Assembly: GCF_024749045.1 (NCBI RefSeq)
Contig: NZ_CP087184.1
Coordinates: 806,001 to 870,000 of the forward strand
Reading direction: 5' to 3'
Length of the DNA stretch: 64,000 bases
Source of the DNA: Pseudomonas sp. B21-028
GTDB taxonomy: Bacteria > Pseudomonadota > Gammaproteobacteria > Pseudomonadales > Pseudomonadaceae
Shown: positions 55,501-63,946 of the stretch, piece after piece
How positions within the stretch are numbered: position 1 is the first letter of the stretch
How the letters are laid out: every line of letters begins with the position of its first letter
Made by a program: the position numbers and the translations under genes
The notes under the pieces: generated by a model
Database searches by the model: none
Seen by the model: only the letters and a program-made list of their open reading frames with translations
Told to the model about the DNA's origin: nothing

Positions 55501-55818
55501 TAGGTGAGCCACCGTTATCGCGGGCTTATCAGCGTCCAGAAACCAATGCCCGATTTCATGAGCTATCAGGTACGCAGTTTCGGGCCATGATTTATCGTTT
55601 CGAACGTAGACAGTGTATTTTTCTCTGGCTAATACCCCATCTGCACCGGCCAAATTGAAATGGCCAGGCGGCAATAGTGCGATCACGAGGTCGAGTTCAT
55701 CCTCAATCGTCGTGGTATCCAGAAGCTGCTTTGAGGTGAGCTGATCCGATAGGGACGCGCCGGCCAAGGTTTTTCTAATTTCGACGGCCTTAAGGCGCGC
55801 TCTGTCGAATGGGTTCAA
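52504..55818 (-). CDS. ImmA/IrrE protease-UvrD helicase-Cys-rich nuclease fusion
   Basis: 1104 aa in three parts. Residues about 30-145 form an ImmA/IrrE zinc-peptidase domain with HEIGH at 87-91 and the third-ligand region RQELQANVFARE near 129-140. Residues about 195-900 are a UvrD/Rep superfamily 1 helicase: Walker A AGPGTGKTTT near 215, Walker B LVDEYQD near 418, GDVRQAIHHWRGA and VALSRARDRLFLYE. The end resembles the AddB/Cas4-type iron-sulfur nuclease fold: one Cys in YISCPLHYHYRYEL near 900 and three in CRRCPYLSIC at the C-terminus. The usual Asp...Lys catalytic pair is not obvious (IELPWMLQAKG stands in its place). Role in DNA defence is inferred. Confidence 0.85.
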   Translation of the reverse strand: MNPFDRARLKAVEIRKTLAGASLSDQLTSKQLLDTTTIEDELDLVIALLPPGHFNLAGADGVLAREKYTVYVRNDKSWPETAYLIAHEIGHWFLDADKPAITVAHLSAMTASQGNPALLTVEAYGARERQELQANVFARELLLPRQAARALWVSGMNAKAVSTFLKVPLEVVRLQLFDALLLPDLPITPMSALPPMTQAQANAAHASERFVNVVAGPGTGKTTTLVHRIKHLIEQGVPPSKILVLTFTNKAAHELVERMRASAIPGASDVWAGTFHAFGLEFLRKYHDLFQLNADVGMADRLTKVRQMVRLLPTISLQYYVRLQDPYEWLPKVLDYVDRLKEELVSVTDYRARLAALPAPTPDVAQQQADIAVVYEAYEAELRAKQLVDYTDLVALPTLQARKDRASVSQYIDHFDHILVDEYQDVTHVMVEFIRELAVNAKSVWVVGDVRQAIHHWRGASIQSLMKFDSAFRRNAPHASVATYNLDINRRSTPEILKLFSHTGRDHKLQTRLPLQPVNAHRASIDANPILFECTSIDSQAQTLANVIGKLSTMGVNYRDQVIISRSTANIERTAEDLSARGIPYLYIGDVHQRTEIKRLICLMQLLCTRQPRSLVGLLHEPNLAFSIADMKLLMDSTSPGTGVGLQRGKWIGTQGLGLSIVGEIARVELAKLLAGFDRHTNPWDFVCTLLLDRRFGLPNPADTSMNAHTERLALWLFVYAVRNNDGNTKETRLSPFLLREDLRRRINEKLADRGVPPEARALNAITLMTVHGSKGLEFNAVHVTDVDKAAYGAEQAWDYDPRSTLLIPPEVLNSTQAEHNFEEAVERNNLLYVALSRARDRLFLYETNPKDRPSSLSRAGSLLERYSGAVPPPPVVPPPPVAASTAPLVVNYGAFESYISCPLHYHYRYELDLTAEQDIDVSIRARWAVMEALQATLKGATAQTAFETAWASHDLPAYTLDKALYSDAVKACSKGLQIIKDTGGVIIEGLHADVAGVRIELPWMLQAKGSRGTELHWLRTHAGVDTTSRHLRPLMLAMTAMKVNLGTVHSLISEKSKAEPPSKDPRATAVHKMAHQFAAGYRGAKKGWLCRRCPYLSICENRP

Positions 55819-55822
55819 GGTC

Positions 55823-56905
55823 TCAACTCTCTAGTGCTAGAAGGGCCTGCTCTTCATCGGCTGGAAGCTTTAACGCTTTCACGGCATCGCTCCAGGAGTG
55901 AGGAGCGGCGGCCAACTGAGGTTTCCCATGGGTCGCCTTGAACATCGGCACCGTGCGGTTCTGAAAGTTGCTTGCAAAGCCTGCGACCAATAACTCGATG
56001 GGGACTTCAGTGTGCGTGGATATAGAGCCAATCACCTTCGCTGGAGCAATAATCTCCCCTTGAAGCACCTGACATATTAGATCGCGTTGATTTCCCAGAC
56101 CTGAGCGAAAGGCAAGGTCTCGGGCGCGTTTTGGCGGCAACCAAGAATTGATCACTATCACTGATTGTTCAAGGTCGGCCGGTGAAGGTGCGCTCGGTAT
56201 TTTCGACTGAACGGCTGTGGCTGGCTGGGCTTGCTCGTGCCGCAGAGATTCTGCCAATAGAAAACAGGCTATCTGAGAGGTCGATTTCTCGAACTCTTTC
56301 GCGGTCATTCTTACCCACTTGGCCCAGGGGCGGTCCAGCCGTATCACCCACTGTTCAGTGTCACCCTCGTATGACTTGGCCGCTTGCTCGTAGTTGCGCA
56401 AAAGACTCGAAGGGTTCTTCGTCTCCATGTCTCGCTCAAATCGCTCCAGACCATCCCGGAGTAAGTCACGGGCGAGCTCTGCTTTCGACACCGCACGTTG
56501 TTGGGCCAGCTGACCAATGGCTGCATGGAAGGATTTCTTCGTTGTGACGCCGATCGTTTCACGGCGTGCTTTGGTGTCCATACGCTGACCCACATCCTTA
56601 GGTTGCATAGGTTTCTCCTGGTTTGTCGGCTGTGCCGCCAATATCGGGAGTGGGACATCCTCTGCGCTGCCGCGTTCAAACATCACAGGCGGTGCAGGGA
56701 GTTGCTCTACCAGTTCTTTTAGCAGATTACGCACAGCGAGCGATGCATCATCACCAACGCCAACGACATTTCGCCCCGAGGGCAGGTCAACAATGCATTG
56801 CCAATGGTCGGCACTGGTCTTTGCAGTTATCTGATCCGCAAGGCCGTCTAGCCAATGGGCCCAGTGCCTGAGACAATTGGAAGCAGTAACATCGTGATTT
56901 TTCAT
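55823..56905 (-). CDS. predicted DNA-binding partner of the helicase fusion
   Basis: 360 aa, ending 4 bases before the helicase gene, so surely one operon. No full-length family is recognised. Two stretches read like ribbon-helix-helix units (SFHAAIGQLAQQRAVSKAEL near 130, WAKWVRMTAKEFEKSTSQIA near 195). A C-terminal helix-turn-helix-like region follows (FRSGLGNQRDLICQVLQGEI, then THTEVPIELLVAGFASNFQN). ImmA/IrrE peptidases typically cleave a linked repressor, so this protein may be the substrate or sensor that controls the system. That is inference. Confidence 0.6.
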   Translation of the reverse strand: MKNHDVTASNCLRHWAHWLDGLADQITAKTSADHWQCIVDLPSGRNVVGVGDDASLAVRNLLKELVEQLPAPPVMFERGSAEDVPLPILAAQPTNQEKPMQPKDVGQRMDTKARRETIGVTTKKSFHAAIGQLAQQRAVSKAELARDLLRDGLERFERDMETKNPSSLLRNYEQAAKSYEGDTEQWVIRLDRPWAKWVRMTAKEFEKSTSQIACFLLAESLRHEQAQPATAVQSKIPSAPSPADLEQSVIVINSWLPPKRARDLAFRSGLGNQRDLICQVLQGEIIAPAKVIGSISTHTEVPIELLVAGFASNFQNRTVPMFKATHGKPQLAAAPHSWSDAVKALKLPADEEQALLALES

Positions 56906-56945
56906 GAAAACTTAGCTATGGGGACTGGTCAGGAAGGGCTGGTCG

Positions 56946-58043
56946 ATGGTGAGCGTTACGGGTAACGCGCTGCCGTATCAACTTTATATCACTCACCTGG
57001 TAGGGACACAATTGATCAACGCTCATTTTTCCGCAGCCATTCGTGCTGCTGTTACGGCATGGAGAGGCCGACTGACGTTTGTCGATGCTCTACAACAGCT
57101 GAGTGACCCAGTCACTCTCGGTCGTAAATTGTTGCCTGAGGTTGTCCAACTTCTTGCTCATAGCGGTGTGACACGCGGTGACCTTCTTGCTCATGCGTGG
57201 GAAGTGCCTTGCATGCTCCTTATAGGTGTCTTCGACCCGGATGACCTGCCAGATACGCCTTTGGATTTTTTGCCTGTCCCAGCCTCAGAAGCAACGGTTC
57301 TCGCGCGCGCATCCGCCATTGCTGCGAACGTGGCTTTAGACTCAAGCACTATTTCCTATGGCTCAGAAAATGGCGGCGCGCTTTTCGTCAATTTGGTCGT
57401 AAAGCCAGGTGAAGGGTATGAGTCGGAAAAATCACAGAAGTCCATGAAAGGGCATACTGACGGGGTCTGGTTCCCAATCCGAGGCGAGCAGCATCCATAC
57501 GATCCGCGGATTGCACCTTCTCCAGATTTCGTTTGCCTGTGCGGGCTGCGTAACCCAAAGGACGTGTCCACTACGGTGATGCCGCTGCGGGAGGTATTGA
57601 GTAAGCTGACCGATACTCAGATTTCGGAGCTGACAAAGCCACAATATATCGTTGGCCCGCAGTTTACCTTCGGAAAACGCTTGAAGCAGCTATATGGATT
57701 TGATCTTCTCGTGGAGGATTCTCAGGTGCTTTTCTGGGTGGCAGGTGTCCCGTGGATCAGATACAGCCACAGCTCGACACAAACTGATACCGAGGACAGC
57801 GTGGCCGCCAAATCGGCAATGGATGCATTCGAAGCCGCCTGTAAGGAATCTACGCAGGCTTATCCTCTCGCCCCCGGAGATATCGTTTTGGTCAACAACA
57901 GGATTTGCCTTCATGGCCGATCTGAGGTTGGCGAGGAGTATGGAGCGAAGTCCCGTTGGCTGCTCCGCACCTATGGCTTGGATACCACCAGCCTTGAGCC
58001 ATCCCAATGGCAGTCAGGTAGCACGCATATTCTTTTTCCATAA
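56946..58043 (+). CDS. Fe(II)/2-oxoglutarate oxygenase, TauD/clavaminate-synthase type
   Basis: 365 aa. The iron facial triad is visible: HTD in MKGHTDGVWFP near 169-171 and the distal His in NRICLHGRSEVG near 322. The 2-oxoglutarate-binding Arg lies in KSRWLLRTYGLD near 336. PSPDFVCLCGLRNPKDVSTT resembles the middle of asparagine/arginine hydroxylases of the clavaminate-synthase group. It would hydroxylate a small molecule or residue, but the substrate is unknown. It is divergent from the helicase operon with only 40 bases between the starts, which suggests a joint control region. Confidence 0.8.
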   Translation: MVSVTGNALPYQLYITHLVGTQLINAHFSAAIRAAVTAWRGRLTFVDALQQLSDPVTLGRKLLPEVVQLLAHSGVTRGDLLAHAWEVPCMLLIGVFDPDDLPDTPLDFLPVPASEATVLARASAIAANVALDSSTISYGSENGGALFVNLVVKPGEGYESEKSQKSMKGHTDGVWFPIRGEQHPYDPRIAPSPDFVCLCGLRNPKDVSTTVMPLREVLSKLTDTQISELTKPQYIVGPQFTFGKRLKQLYGFDLLVEDSQVLFWVAGVPWIRYSHSSTQTDTEDSVAAKSAMDAFEAACKESTQAYPLAPGDIVLVNNRICLHGRSEVGEEYGAKSRWLLRTYGLDTTSLEPSQWQSGSTHILFP

Positions 58044-58136
58044 GTGATCGTGGCGGGGGCGTTGGGGTGAAATAGGTGTAAACCTATTTCAGGACTAGAC
58101 ATCCATGGGCAGCCAGGAAGTGGATGACATGCATCT

Positions 58137-58319
58137 GTGCTAGCAAATATTCCCACCTTACAGGATGAGCACGACACACTTCGCTTGTTGCTGTATGTTT
58201 ATACAGTTGTCGTGCCCCTGTTATCTGCCCGAGGGCGTCCACACAGCTTTCAGCAAATTGATTCATATTGGCATTTACTTGGTGAGGTAAAGCGCCAGGT
58301 TATGAGCGCCATCGGGTAG
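58137..58319 (+). CDS. possible small protein ahead of the methyltransferase
   Basis: 60 aa from a GTG. An in-frame TGA at 58125 bars a longer form. The sequence DEHDTLRLLLYVYTVVVPLL and SFQQIDSYWHLLGEVKRQVM reads as a helical bundle. It ends 27 bases before the methyltransferase start and might be a controller or accessory protein. I do not recognise it, and it could be chance. Confidence 0.4.
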   Translation: MLANIPTLQDEHDTLRLLLYVYTVVVPLLSARGRPHSFQQIDSYWHLLGEVKRQVMSAIG

Positions 58320-58346
58320 AATCCGGCCCAATAGAGAGGAGGGAAT

Positions 58347-60152
58347 ATGGCAAAAGGCGCGCAGGCCTCAGCAGCATTGCTTGAGGCGCACCATGCGGCA
58401 GAAACGGCTAATCAAGCGTTGGCTTCCGCAAAAGCGATGGCGCGAGCGTTTGTCAGCACTTTCCCAGAGTCGCTCCAGCTAGCTGTCGCCCGCTCGTTTG
58501 GCTCTTTTCTAGTCAAATTTTGGTGGGAATCCCTGGCTGGTAGCACTTGCGAACTGACAGAGCTGCGGGAACAGATCGAGGCATTCGAAACGGTAGACCT
58601 TCCAGAGACGGCTGTCTCGCTCGCGGAGGCAATCGGAAAAACTGCCGCAAGGTTTGATACGGAAACCGCAGCTTACGAGATCGGCCTGATTTACACAGGT
58701 ATGCTCCCCTCGGAGCATAGGAGCAACTACGGAATATTTTATACTCCCCCAGCTCTCACCGAACGGTTAATCGACCAGGCATCTGCCTCAGGCCTAAACT
58801 GGGAATCCTGTCGCGTACTCGATCCTGCCTGCGGGGGAGGAGCTTTTTTAGCGCCAATTGCAGCGCGGATAATAAATAGTCTAAAAAACTGTAGTCCGAA
58901 GATCACGATCAGAAGTATAGCTAGTCGGCTGCGGGGTTACGAAATAGATCCGTTTGCAGCTTGGCTCAGTCAGGTCACTTTAGACGCGGTCGTGCTACCG
59001 GTAACTAGATTAGCAGGTACTCGTCTGCCTGTAGTTGTGACGGTCTGTGACTCACTACGGAAGGTCGAATCAGTTGAACCATTTGACCTTGTAATTGGAA
59101 ATCCGCCATATGGTAAGGCAAAGCTTGACCCAGATATTCGAGAGCTATATAGACGCTCTCTCCATGGTCATGCAAATTTATACGGCGTTTTTACCGATTT
59201 CGCGTTGAGGAATGTCAAGGCTGGCGGCACTATTGCATATGTAACGCCTACTTCGTTTCTGTCGGGGGTCTATTTCAAGAACCTCAGGCAAGTTATGGGG
59301 GATAACGCTCCCCCTGTAGCGATCGACTTCGTTGAGGCACGGAAAAATGTGTTCGATGATGTGCTTCAAGAAACCGCCCTCGCAATATATAAGGCAAGCA
59401 AGCATGCTATGCCAGTGCGGGTGTCTGAGATCTCTTTGTCCATTGGCGGGTTGGAAGTAACTCAAGTTGCGAGCGTAGATCTGCCTAACGATTTATCCAT
59501 GCCATGGATTATGCCTAGGAATCAGACGCAAAGTGCGCTGGTCGGTAAAATGGCAAAAATGTCTTCACGGCTGGTCGATTGGGGGTATACGGTCAGCACC
59601 GGCCCCTTGGTTTGGAATAGACATAAAAATCAGCTCGCATCAGCTCCTGGGGCGAATCGATATCCGCTTATATGGGCAGAAGCGATTACTTCAGACGGTA
59701 GGTTTGTATTTCGAGCAGAGAAAAAAAATCATGCGCCTTTCTTCAAGTTTGAAAGGGGTAATGATAGTTTGCTAGTTACTCGTCCTTGCGTGTTGCTCCA
59801 AAGAACCACCGCCAAAGAACAGGCTCGTAGATTAATTGCGGCACTACTCCCAGCAGAGTTTATAGCTATATATGGCGGGGTGGTTATCGAGAATCATCTT
59901 AATATGGTTCGCCCGCTAGGTGATAATCCGGTTGTAAGCGCAGATGTTATCTCTGCTTTTTTAAATAGCAGGGCTGCGGATGCAGCATTTAGATGTATTA
60001 GCGGTTCAGTGGCAGTATCGGCATACGAGCTTGAGTCTTTACCGCTGCCATCTCCCCGCGCTTTAGCTGGGCTGAAAAAATTGGTTGCCGCGTCTGCTTC
60101 TAAAGAGGCTGTTGATGCAGCGTGTGATAAATTATATGCAAGGAAAGCATGA
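58347..60152 (+). CDS. N6-adenine DNA methyltransferase of a type II system
   Basis: 601 aa with GGAGGG before the ATG. The SAM-binding motif I is DPACGGGAFLAP near 158 and the catalytic motif IV is NPPYG near 252 (gamma-type N6-adenine MTase, Eco57I/BsuBI group). A specificity-like region follows, with a C-terminal half containing IWAEAITSDGRFVF and LLQRTTAKEQARRLIAALLP. An N-terminal helical segment of about 120 residues precedes it. It protects host DNA at the site cut by the endonuclease gene, which it overlaps by ATGA. Confidence 0.9.
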   Translation: MAKGAQASAALLEAHHAAETANQALASAKAMARAFVSTFPESLQLAVARSFGSFLVKFWWESLAGSTCELTELREQIEAFETVDLPETAVSLAEAIGKTAARFDTETAAYEIGLIYTGMLPSEHRSNYGIFYTPPALTERLIDQASASGLNWESCRVLDPACGGGAFLAPIAARIINSLKNCSPKITIRSIASRLRGYEIDPFAAWLSQVTLDAVVLPVTRLAGTRLPVVVTVCDSLRKVESVEPFDLVIGNPPYGKAKLDPDIRELYRRSLHGHANLYGVFTDFALRNVKAGGTIAYVTPTSFLSGVYFKNLRQVMGDNAPPVAIDFVEARKNVFDDVLQETALAIYKASKHAMPVRVSEISLSIGGLEVTQVASVDLPNDLSMPWIMPRNQTQSALVGKMAKMSSRLVDWGYTVSTGPLVWNRHKNQLASAPGANRYPLIWAEAITSDGRFVFRAEKKNHAPFFKFERGNDSLLVTRPCVLLQRTTAKEQARRLIAALLPAEFIAIYGGVVIENHLNMVRPLGDNPVVSADVISAFLNSRAADAAFRCISGSVAVSAYELESLPLPSPRALAGLKKLVAASASKEAVDAACDKLYARKA

Positions 60153-61240
60153 TGCTTCCGAAGTACGCTACGTGGGAGTTGGTGGCCGAGCGTCTGCCAG
60201 CCATATTTCCTGAGGGAATAGCACAACGAAACTATTGTATTCGTGAGTTATCCGCTAAAACGATTTTTACTTTTTTGTATATAGGGGCAATCGAAGGTAC
60301 AGACGTCTATCTCGGGCCTATCCATGTGTATAGGATGACCGATCTTCAGTCGAAGATGTCTTCAGATGATGAAAGGCTAGCGTACCGTTCAAACATGCTA
60401 AAAAAGAGCTTTCACATTGAGGGCGTACGGTGGTACGCCGACAATACCCGTGAGCCCATAAGAGACGAAACTCTCAGAGAAGGATTAATCATCGTAGGTG
60501 CTGTTGTAGAACGGACTGACGTTCCAACCACATCAAGCCGACCGCGATACGCGTTGAATAAAGACTTGGTTGATTTGTTTGATCCTGCTTTGAAGGATTC
60601 AGCCTTAGCCCAAGCGATTTTGGCTTGGCAAGCCAAAAATCTTACTCCAAGCGCCCTCGCCAGAGTATCGTTGCTTCGAATGGGAACCGCGGGGAAGACC
60701 GGTGTGCCCGTCCAATTTCCAAATGGCGACACTCGAACTTTGTCGCCTGGTCCCAGTTCATTGATTTCAAAAGCAGTGGTCGAAGTTTTTGCATCAAGGT
60801 TTTTGAAGCAGCCGGGAGTACTATGGCTTAGCGAGTCCAGCAACAAAGTCGCTGTTCAGGACGTAAAGTTGGCGACTACAATAGGACTCGATATTGTTGC
60901 GAAAAAAGATCTTCCGGACTTAATTCTTGTGGATCTCGGTCCAGTAGATCCGCTTATAATTTTTGTGGAAGTAGTTGCTACTGATGGCGCTATAACACCG
61001 AGACGTCAAAGGGCACTTTTCGAACTCACCGATAAGGGCGGGTTTGAGCGCTCGCAAGTCGTGTTTCTCACCGCTTACGCGGATCGGGAGTCACCAGGCT
61101 TCAAGAAAACGATCACAGGATTAGCGTGGGGGGCATATGTTTGGTTTATGAGTGAGCCAGACAATATTGTTCTGTTTCAGGAGGGCGGAGGATTGACTCC
61201 TAAGTCCGCTGGCGCCCTAAGTATGAGTGGCGATGAGTAA
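60149..61240 (+). CDS. BsuBI/PstI-type restriction endonuclease
   Basis: 363 aa, slightly longer than PstI/BsuBI (about 320). The C-terminal half carries the family block LPDLILVDL (near 257) and IFVEVVATDGAITPRRQRAL (near 272), a PD-(D/E)XK-like metal site. TDKGGFERSQVVFLTAYADR and a WGAYVWFMSEPDNI ending follow. Founding members cut CTGCAG, so that site is a reasonable guess but is not shown. The start overlaps the methyltransferase stop, so the genes are coupled. The reading frame is intact. Confidence 0.9.
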   Translation: MMLPKYATWELVAERLPAIFPEGIAQRNYCIRELSAKTIFTFLYIGAIEGTDVYLGPIHVYRMTDLQSKMSSDDERLAYRSNMLKKSFHIEGVRWYADNTREPIRDETLREGLIIVGAVVERTDVPTTSSRPRYALNKDLVDLFDPALKDSALAQAILAWQAKNLTPSALARVSLLRMGTAGKTGVPVQFPNGDTRTLSPGPSSLISKAVVEVFASRFLKQPGVLWLSESSNKVAVQDVKLATTIGLDIVAKKDLPDLILVDLGPVDPLIIFVEVVATDGAITPRRQRALFELTDKGGFERSQVVFLTAYADRESPGFKKTITGLAWGAYVWFMSEPDNIVLFQEGGGLTPKSAGALSMSGDE

Positions 61241-61289
61241 GCACTTTTGTAATGTATTTGTCCGCCGTTGACGGCGATCGGGGTTTGAA

Positions 61290-62171
61290 ATGTCTTCGAC
61301 GAAAAAGGTACTGATCACTGATCTGGATAATACGCTATTCGACTGGGTCGAGTTATGGGTACGGTGCTTTTCAGCAATGCTTGAAGAACTTGTAGCCATA
61401 AGTGGTGTATCTAGAAGTCAGCTGCTACCGGAAATATCTATTGTCCATCAGAAACATGGTACGTCAGAGTATTCCTTTTTAATTGAAGAGCTACCGTCTC
61501 TGCAAAAGTTTCTTGCTGGACGAAATGCTCTGGAGGTATTTGCTCCGGCAGTGAACGCATTTCGGGAAAAGAGGAAGGAATATCTAGTCCTTTATCCTGG
61601 CGTCGCTGAAACTCTCCAAGAGCTGAAAAGACGGGGAACTTTAATTGTAGGTTACACTGAGTCTATGGCTTTTTACTCTAACTATAGGGTTAGAAAACTA
61701 GGGCTGGATGGAGTTTTTGACTATATATTCTGTCCTGAGGATCATATTGTTCCTGATAATGTTGGGGAGACTAGGCGTTATCCTGCGGAACATTATGAAT
61801 TGAAGTCTACCATCCAACATCACACACCTAAGGGCTCAAAAAAACCTGATGTCGATGTGCTGCAGTGGATAGTGACGGATTTGAGCTTGAAAACCTCAGA
61901 GTGTGTCTACATTGGCGATAGCTTGATGAAGGATATCGCCATGGCCAATGATTGCGGAATTGATAGCGTGTGGGCGAAATACGGCGTAGCACATAAACGC
62001 GAAGAGTATAAGTTGCTCCAAGAAGTAACGCATTGGACACCAGCGGAGGTTGAACGAGAACAGAAGATTAGGGAGCGTGAACACGTTTCGCCAAGCTTTG
62101 TCTTGAATGAAGGATTTTCGGAGCTTCTGTCGATTTTTGACTTTAAATCTTTTTTTGATGTGCGGGGATAA
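61290..62171 (+). CDS. HAD-superfamily hydrolase
   Basis: 293 aa. HAD motif I is DLDNTLFDW (11-19), motif II is the Thr in GYTESMAF near 126, the Lys in SKKPDVDVLQ near 191 and motif IV YIGDSLMKDIAMA near 208. A helical cap lies between motifs I and II. The gene is AT-rich. It follows the endonuclease gene by 49 bases and is followed at 2 bases by a membrane protein gene, so it may be a phosphatase whose substrate relates to that partner. Several defence operons use HAD enzymes, but no such role is shown. Confidence 0.85.
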   Translation: MSSTKKVLITDLDNTLFDWVELWVRCFSAMLEELVAISGVSRSQLLPEISIVHQKHGTSEYSFLIEELPSLQKFLAGRNALEVFAPAVNAFREKRKEYLVLYPGVAETLQELKRRGTLIVGYTESMAFYSNYRVRKLGLDGVFDYIFCPEDHIVPDNVGETRRYPAEHYELKSTIQHHTPKGSKKPDVDVLQWIVTDLSLKTSECVYIGDSLMKDIAMANDCGIDSVWAKYGVAHKREEYKLLQEVTHWTPAEVEREQKIREREHVSPSFVLNEGFSELLSIFDFKSFFDVRG

Positions 62172-62173
62172 GT

Positions 62174-62983
62174 ATGTCACGGGAAAGGGAAGCAGAAATT
62201 ATTGAGGTCTGGAAGGCCGTCATAGATGTTCAAATTCATTTCAACGACATAGGGATGCGTATTCGTGGGATGTTTGTAACTATCATCCTAGCTCTTTTTG
62301 CCTCTCTTGGTTTTTTATTAGATAAAAAAATTGGGCTGGAGGCAGGACGCGTTGTTATCCAGTTTGCTGTGGTCGTGCCTTTGTTTGGTGTGCTTGGTAC
62401 TTATCTGTTCTATTTTATGGACAGATACTGGTATCACCGGTTGCTGGTTGGTGCTGTTAAACAGGGTGTCGCGATTGAGAAGCTCGGAATTGGAACTATT
62501 CCGGAATTAAATCTCACGAAGGTTATTGGTGACGAAAGCCCGTATGAACCTCGGGGGTTCGCGAAAGTTTTTGCGGGATGGATAGTCAGCCATCCCAAGC
62601 TTAAGACCACCGGAAAACTACATTCAGATGGTAAAATTGAGTTTTTTTACAAGTCGGTGATGGTTGCTTTAACATTGACCGCACTTCTCATCGCGTATAT
62701 GGGCGGTGTAGAACTGAAATCCTCATCGCCCTCTACATTAATAAAGACTCCGGTCGTTGAGTCCATCGGCAAGGTAGCGGGGAATGGACGTTCTCAGGCA
62801 GGCGAAGGAAAGTTGAATTCGCTGAAAGAGACAGAAAGAGCTATTAAAAGTAATGAAATTTTGCCAGCTGCTAAGTCCAACATAGATAACTCTGAGGTTG
62901 ATAAAGCGCCGGGCGTTGCTCCGCCATCTAAGGTTGATGCTCCTGAGGGGCATGCGGATAAGAAGTCCGAAGGCTCGCCATAA
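62174..62983 (+). CDS. membrane protein with HFNDI motif, predicted effector
   Basis: 269 aa. The N-terminal cytoplasmic helix has EVWKAVIDVQIHFNDIGMRI. Membrane helices lie at about 33-50 (MFVTIILALFASLGFLL), 61-83 (VIQFAVVVPLFGVLGTYLFY) and 163-180 (SVMVALTLTALLIAYMG). A low-complexity charged tail of about 80 residues follows (KSSSPST to the end). The HFNDI-type helix before paired membrane segments recurs in small membrane proteins that I have seen near defence genes, but I cannot name the family with certainty. It lies 2 bases after the HAD gene, indicating a two-gene unit. Confidence 0.65.
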   Translation: MSREREAEIIEVWKAVIDVQIHFNDIGMRIRGMFVTIILALFASLGFLLDKKIGLEAGRVVIQFAVVVPLFGVLGTYLFYFMDRYWYHRLLVGAVKQGVAIEKLGIGTIPELNLTKVIGDESPYEPRGFAKVFAGWIVSHPKLKTTGKLHSDGKIEFFYKSVMVALTLTALLIAYMGGVELKSSSPSTLIKTPVVESIGKVAGNGRSQAGEGKLNSLKETERAIKSNEILPAAKSNIDNSEVDKAPGVAPPSKVDAPEGHADKKSEGSP

Positions 62984-63384
62984 TCAAAATATGATGCAGC
63001 TAATGATCATATTGAAAGCTGGGCAGATACTCCACCAGGTGTATCTGCGGGAGCCACATCTGGCAGTAAGTAAACGTCATTTAATATTGATGTTTATTTG
63101 TTTATTGCAGTTGATGTTAAAGTGCTTTGAATTAGTTTTCTGAATCGCTCTGGTTTCGTAGGCACCTTTGAGTGTCCGCTGTTGGCCGTTTTCTGCAAGT
63201 CGTCACCCTAGGCCGTGGAGAAGAGCTAGCGTTCAACTAGGACTTGATCTTTTGCATGGAGCGCTAGTTTTTAAGCCTACGAACTGCTTTCGATATTGAG
63301 ATTTAAGGGTTCACTCAACACGGTCTGGTCTGTCGGGTGAGTTGTTGTAATGGAATGCGGTTGATAGGTAACTTGCGGGCACGC
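62984..63384. other. intergenic stretch without supported gene
   Basis: An AT-rich region between convergent genes. Small open frames occur, but none has a start with a ribosome site or a recognisable product. No clear hairpin with T-run was found. Confidence 0.6.
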
Positions 63385-63912
63385 CTACATCGAGCTGACC
63401 GATATAACTTCCACAAACCTGAATTTCTTCTTTGCTAACTTTGCAGCTTCTTGCTCTGCAACTAGGGAACTGAGCGTATCGGCCTCATGTACGATCTCGT
63501 GCATCTCGCCTTCGAATTCATTCCCCACCCTCAGTGTGACTCTCAATCTGGGGGTAAAGGTTTTTGATAGTTTCTTTTTCTTCACTGCCTTTGTCGGCTC
63601 AGCGATCACGGTTTCCGATGAAGTGTCTTGCACACGCGTGTTGATTACTAATGCAGGGGCCTCAGGCTCACCGAATAGCGCCCGACGCATTTCTTCTTCC
63701 GTCAGATCTGTAGTCATACCATTTCTCGATAGGGTGACGTGAATAGCGTTACCGATTCTATCACTTTGGGGGGCTTCGGAAATATGAAGAAGTTGCATGG
63801 TATCTGACCTGCCATAGCCACTTAATGCCGACGAACGTAAGCTTTCGCCCGGAGCTCTCGTTCGAATTCGGCGCTTATTGACACTCATGCTTGTGTTGTC
63901 GCTGCTTCGCAT
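63385..63912 (-). CDS. hypothetical protein at right edge
   Basis: 175 aa. The first 38 residues are basic and may be noncoding; the Met in MQLLHISEAPQSDRIGNAIH is a possible later start. The middle has LTEEEMRRALFGEPEAP. A Lys-rich linker (AVKKKKLSKTF) leads to a compact end (RLRVTLRVGNEFEGEMHEIV). I do not recognise it. The convergent position relative to the HAD unit suggests a separate transcript, with its promoter at 63913-64000. Confidence 0.55.
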   Translation of the reverse strand: MRSSDNTSMSVNKRRIRTRAPGESLRSSALSGYGRSDTMQLLHISEAPQSDRIGNAIHVTLSRNGMTTDLTEEEMRRALFGEPEAPALVINTRVQDTSSETVIAEPTKAVKKKKLSKTFTPRLRVTLRVGNEFEGEMHEIVHEADTLSSLVAEQEAAKLAKKKFRFVEVISVSSM

Positions 63913-63926
63913 TTACGCTTTGTTCC

Positions 63927-63946
63927 GTCGCGGTCAATCCCGCGAC
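63927..63946. promoter_or_regulatory. inverted repeat upstream of the right-edge gene
   Basis: GTCGCGG (63927-63933) and CCGCGAC (63940-63946) form 7-base arms 15 bases before the gene at 63912. A site for a regulator or an RNA hairpin in the leader are both possible. Confidence 0.4.

Noticed and set aside
62898..63143. 81-residue plus-strand open frame after the membrane protein
   Set aside because: Overlaps the end of the real gene in another frame and has no ribosome site or recognisable sequence.
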